The notes below the pieces were generated by a model that worked only from the letters and a program-made list of their open reading frames with translations, was not told where the DNA came from and ran no database searches. 64,000 bases of DNA from Cyanobium sp. N.Huapi 1H5 (GTDB taxonomy: Bacteria; Cyanobacteriota; Cyanobacteriia; PCC-6307; Cyanobiaceae). The position numbers and the translations under genes were made by a program. The stretch covers positions 274,968-338,967 of the forward strand of contig NZ_JAGQBH010000004.1 in assembly GCF_024345535.1 (NCBI RefSeq). Direction: 5' to 3'. Positions 63,549 through 64,000 of this stretch are shown in pieces (positions within the stretch are counted from its first letter, which is position 1; every line of letters starts with the position of its first letter).

Positions 63549-63578
63549 CCCCGCCGCTTTCCAGCTGCGGGGCTTTTT
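63549..63578 (+). terminator. Intrinsic terminator after cpcG
   Basis: The GC-rich stem CCCCGC/GCGGGG closes a 12-nt loop and is followed by CTTTTT. It lies 50 bp past the cpcG stop, the textbook form of a rho-independent terminator. Confidence 0.85.
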
Positions 63579-63706
63579 CGTGTCCCCGTCTGGGGCGAGG
63601 GGGATCGGGCGCGCCCCTGGCCGTCAGTGGATGCTGACTACGGACGGCCGCTCCCGCCCAAAGCCGGAAAGGTCCTCCAGACTGATCCCAAACGAATTCT
63701 GATGTT

Positions 63707-64000
63707 GTGAGCCAGAAGACGCTGACCTCCCTGGCGATGATGACGCTGCGCCAGCTGCGGCAGATCGCCAGCGACCTCGGCGTGTCGCTCTACAGCCGCA
63801 AGTCCAAGGAGGAGCTGGTGGAGGCCATCAGCACCCGCCAGGTGGAGGAGGGCGAGGGCCGCAGCCTCGAGCGCATCGAGGCCGAGATGGCCCCGGCGCC
63901 GCGCCCCGCCGCCGAGACCCGCGTCGTCTTCCTGCCCCGCGATCCCCAGTGGGCCTACGTCTTCTGGGACATCTCCGAGGACGACCGCAGTGACGCCCTC
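63707..64000 (+). CDS. DUF4912 domain protein, N-terminal part (runs off the window)
   Basis: 98 codons are visible from GTG 63707, with no stop before the end. The N-terminal segment MTLRQLRQIASDLGVSLYSRKSKEELVEAI is a Rho-N/SAP-like helix-extended-helix, which often contacts nucleic acid. After an acidic Pro/Ala linker comes RVVFLPRDPQWAYVFWDISEDD, the start of a DUF4912 domain. In cyanobacteria such proteins are common; their function is unknown. Confidence 0.8.
   Translation, partial: MSQKTLTSLAMMTLRQLRQIASDLGVSLYSRKSKEELVEAISTRQVEEGEGRSLERIEAEMAPAPRPAAETRVVFLPRDPQWAYVFWDISEDDRSDAL

Overview
The window is a stretch of chromosome from a GC-rich unicellular picocyanobacterium, most like the Cyanobium / freshwater-brackish Synechococcus lineage. 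The support is photosystem II PsbX, a high-light-inducible protein, Ycf66, a CpeS/CpcS-type bilin lyase, a phycobilisome rod-core linker, the sufR / sufBCDS arrangement, and many small proteins typical of picocyanobacteria. Base composition is very GC-rich almost throughout. Two stretches (about 25.8-28.0 kb and 48.4-54.5 kb) are visibly richer in A+T and carry accessory genes. No rRNA, CRISPR array, transposase or prophage was seen. One tRNA gene, tRNA-Leu(GAG), is present.

Layout. 0-6.3 kb: a two-gene membrane/stress pair, SMC, a PRC-barrel protein and MsrB. 6.3-12.2 kb: an LpxB-related glycosyltransferase, tRNA-Leu, AccC, YggT, PsbX, Ycf66, two lipoproteins and a Hlip. 12.2-18.7 kb: an ABCD/SbmA-type ABC transporter co-transcribed with the Hlip, a HIT protein, a ComM/YifB ATPase, ribosomal S21 with a small basic protein, a DUF3747 protein and peptide deformylase. 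18.7-25.8 kb: an S9 peptidase coupled to a GltS-family transporter, three tandem palindromes, an aldolase-SDR fusion, a secreted protein and an MDR oxidoreductase. 25.9-27.9 kb: an unusual SRPBCC-hydrolase fusion in A+T-richer DNA. 28.0-31.4 kb: an apparent sulfur-handling operon made of an exported tandem rhodanese, a 47-residue exported peptide, a YeeE/YedE transporter and a methyltransferase.

The most unusual system lies at 32.4-40.9 kb. One tightly packed minus-strand run encodes a large membrane iron-sulfur protein ending in a cyclic-nucleotide-binding domain, then a PEP-synthase-like dikinase split into two overlapping genes, then a second cyclic-nucleotide-binding protein, then an exported amidase and MtnA. 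At 42.0-45.5 kb lies an 1148-residue periplasmic-sensor/PAS/GAF/GGDEF/EAL protein. A variable region follows: a flavodiiron-like MBL protein, a stand-alone ABC membrane domain, three hydrolase or repair proteins, a GNAT enzyme, a DUF4160/DUF2442 pair and a DUF642-autotransporter. The autotransporter gene is bracketed by intact sufS on one side and a decayed copy of the sufS 3' end on the other.

54.5-61.0 kb holds the iron-sulfur assembly operon ftrC-sufB-sufC-sufD-sufS. It is divergent from sufR, with a perfect palindrome between them that fits a SufR operator. The window closes with an EamA permease, a CpeS-type lyase, the rod-core linker CpcG with a terminator, and the start of a DUF4912 protein.
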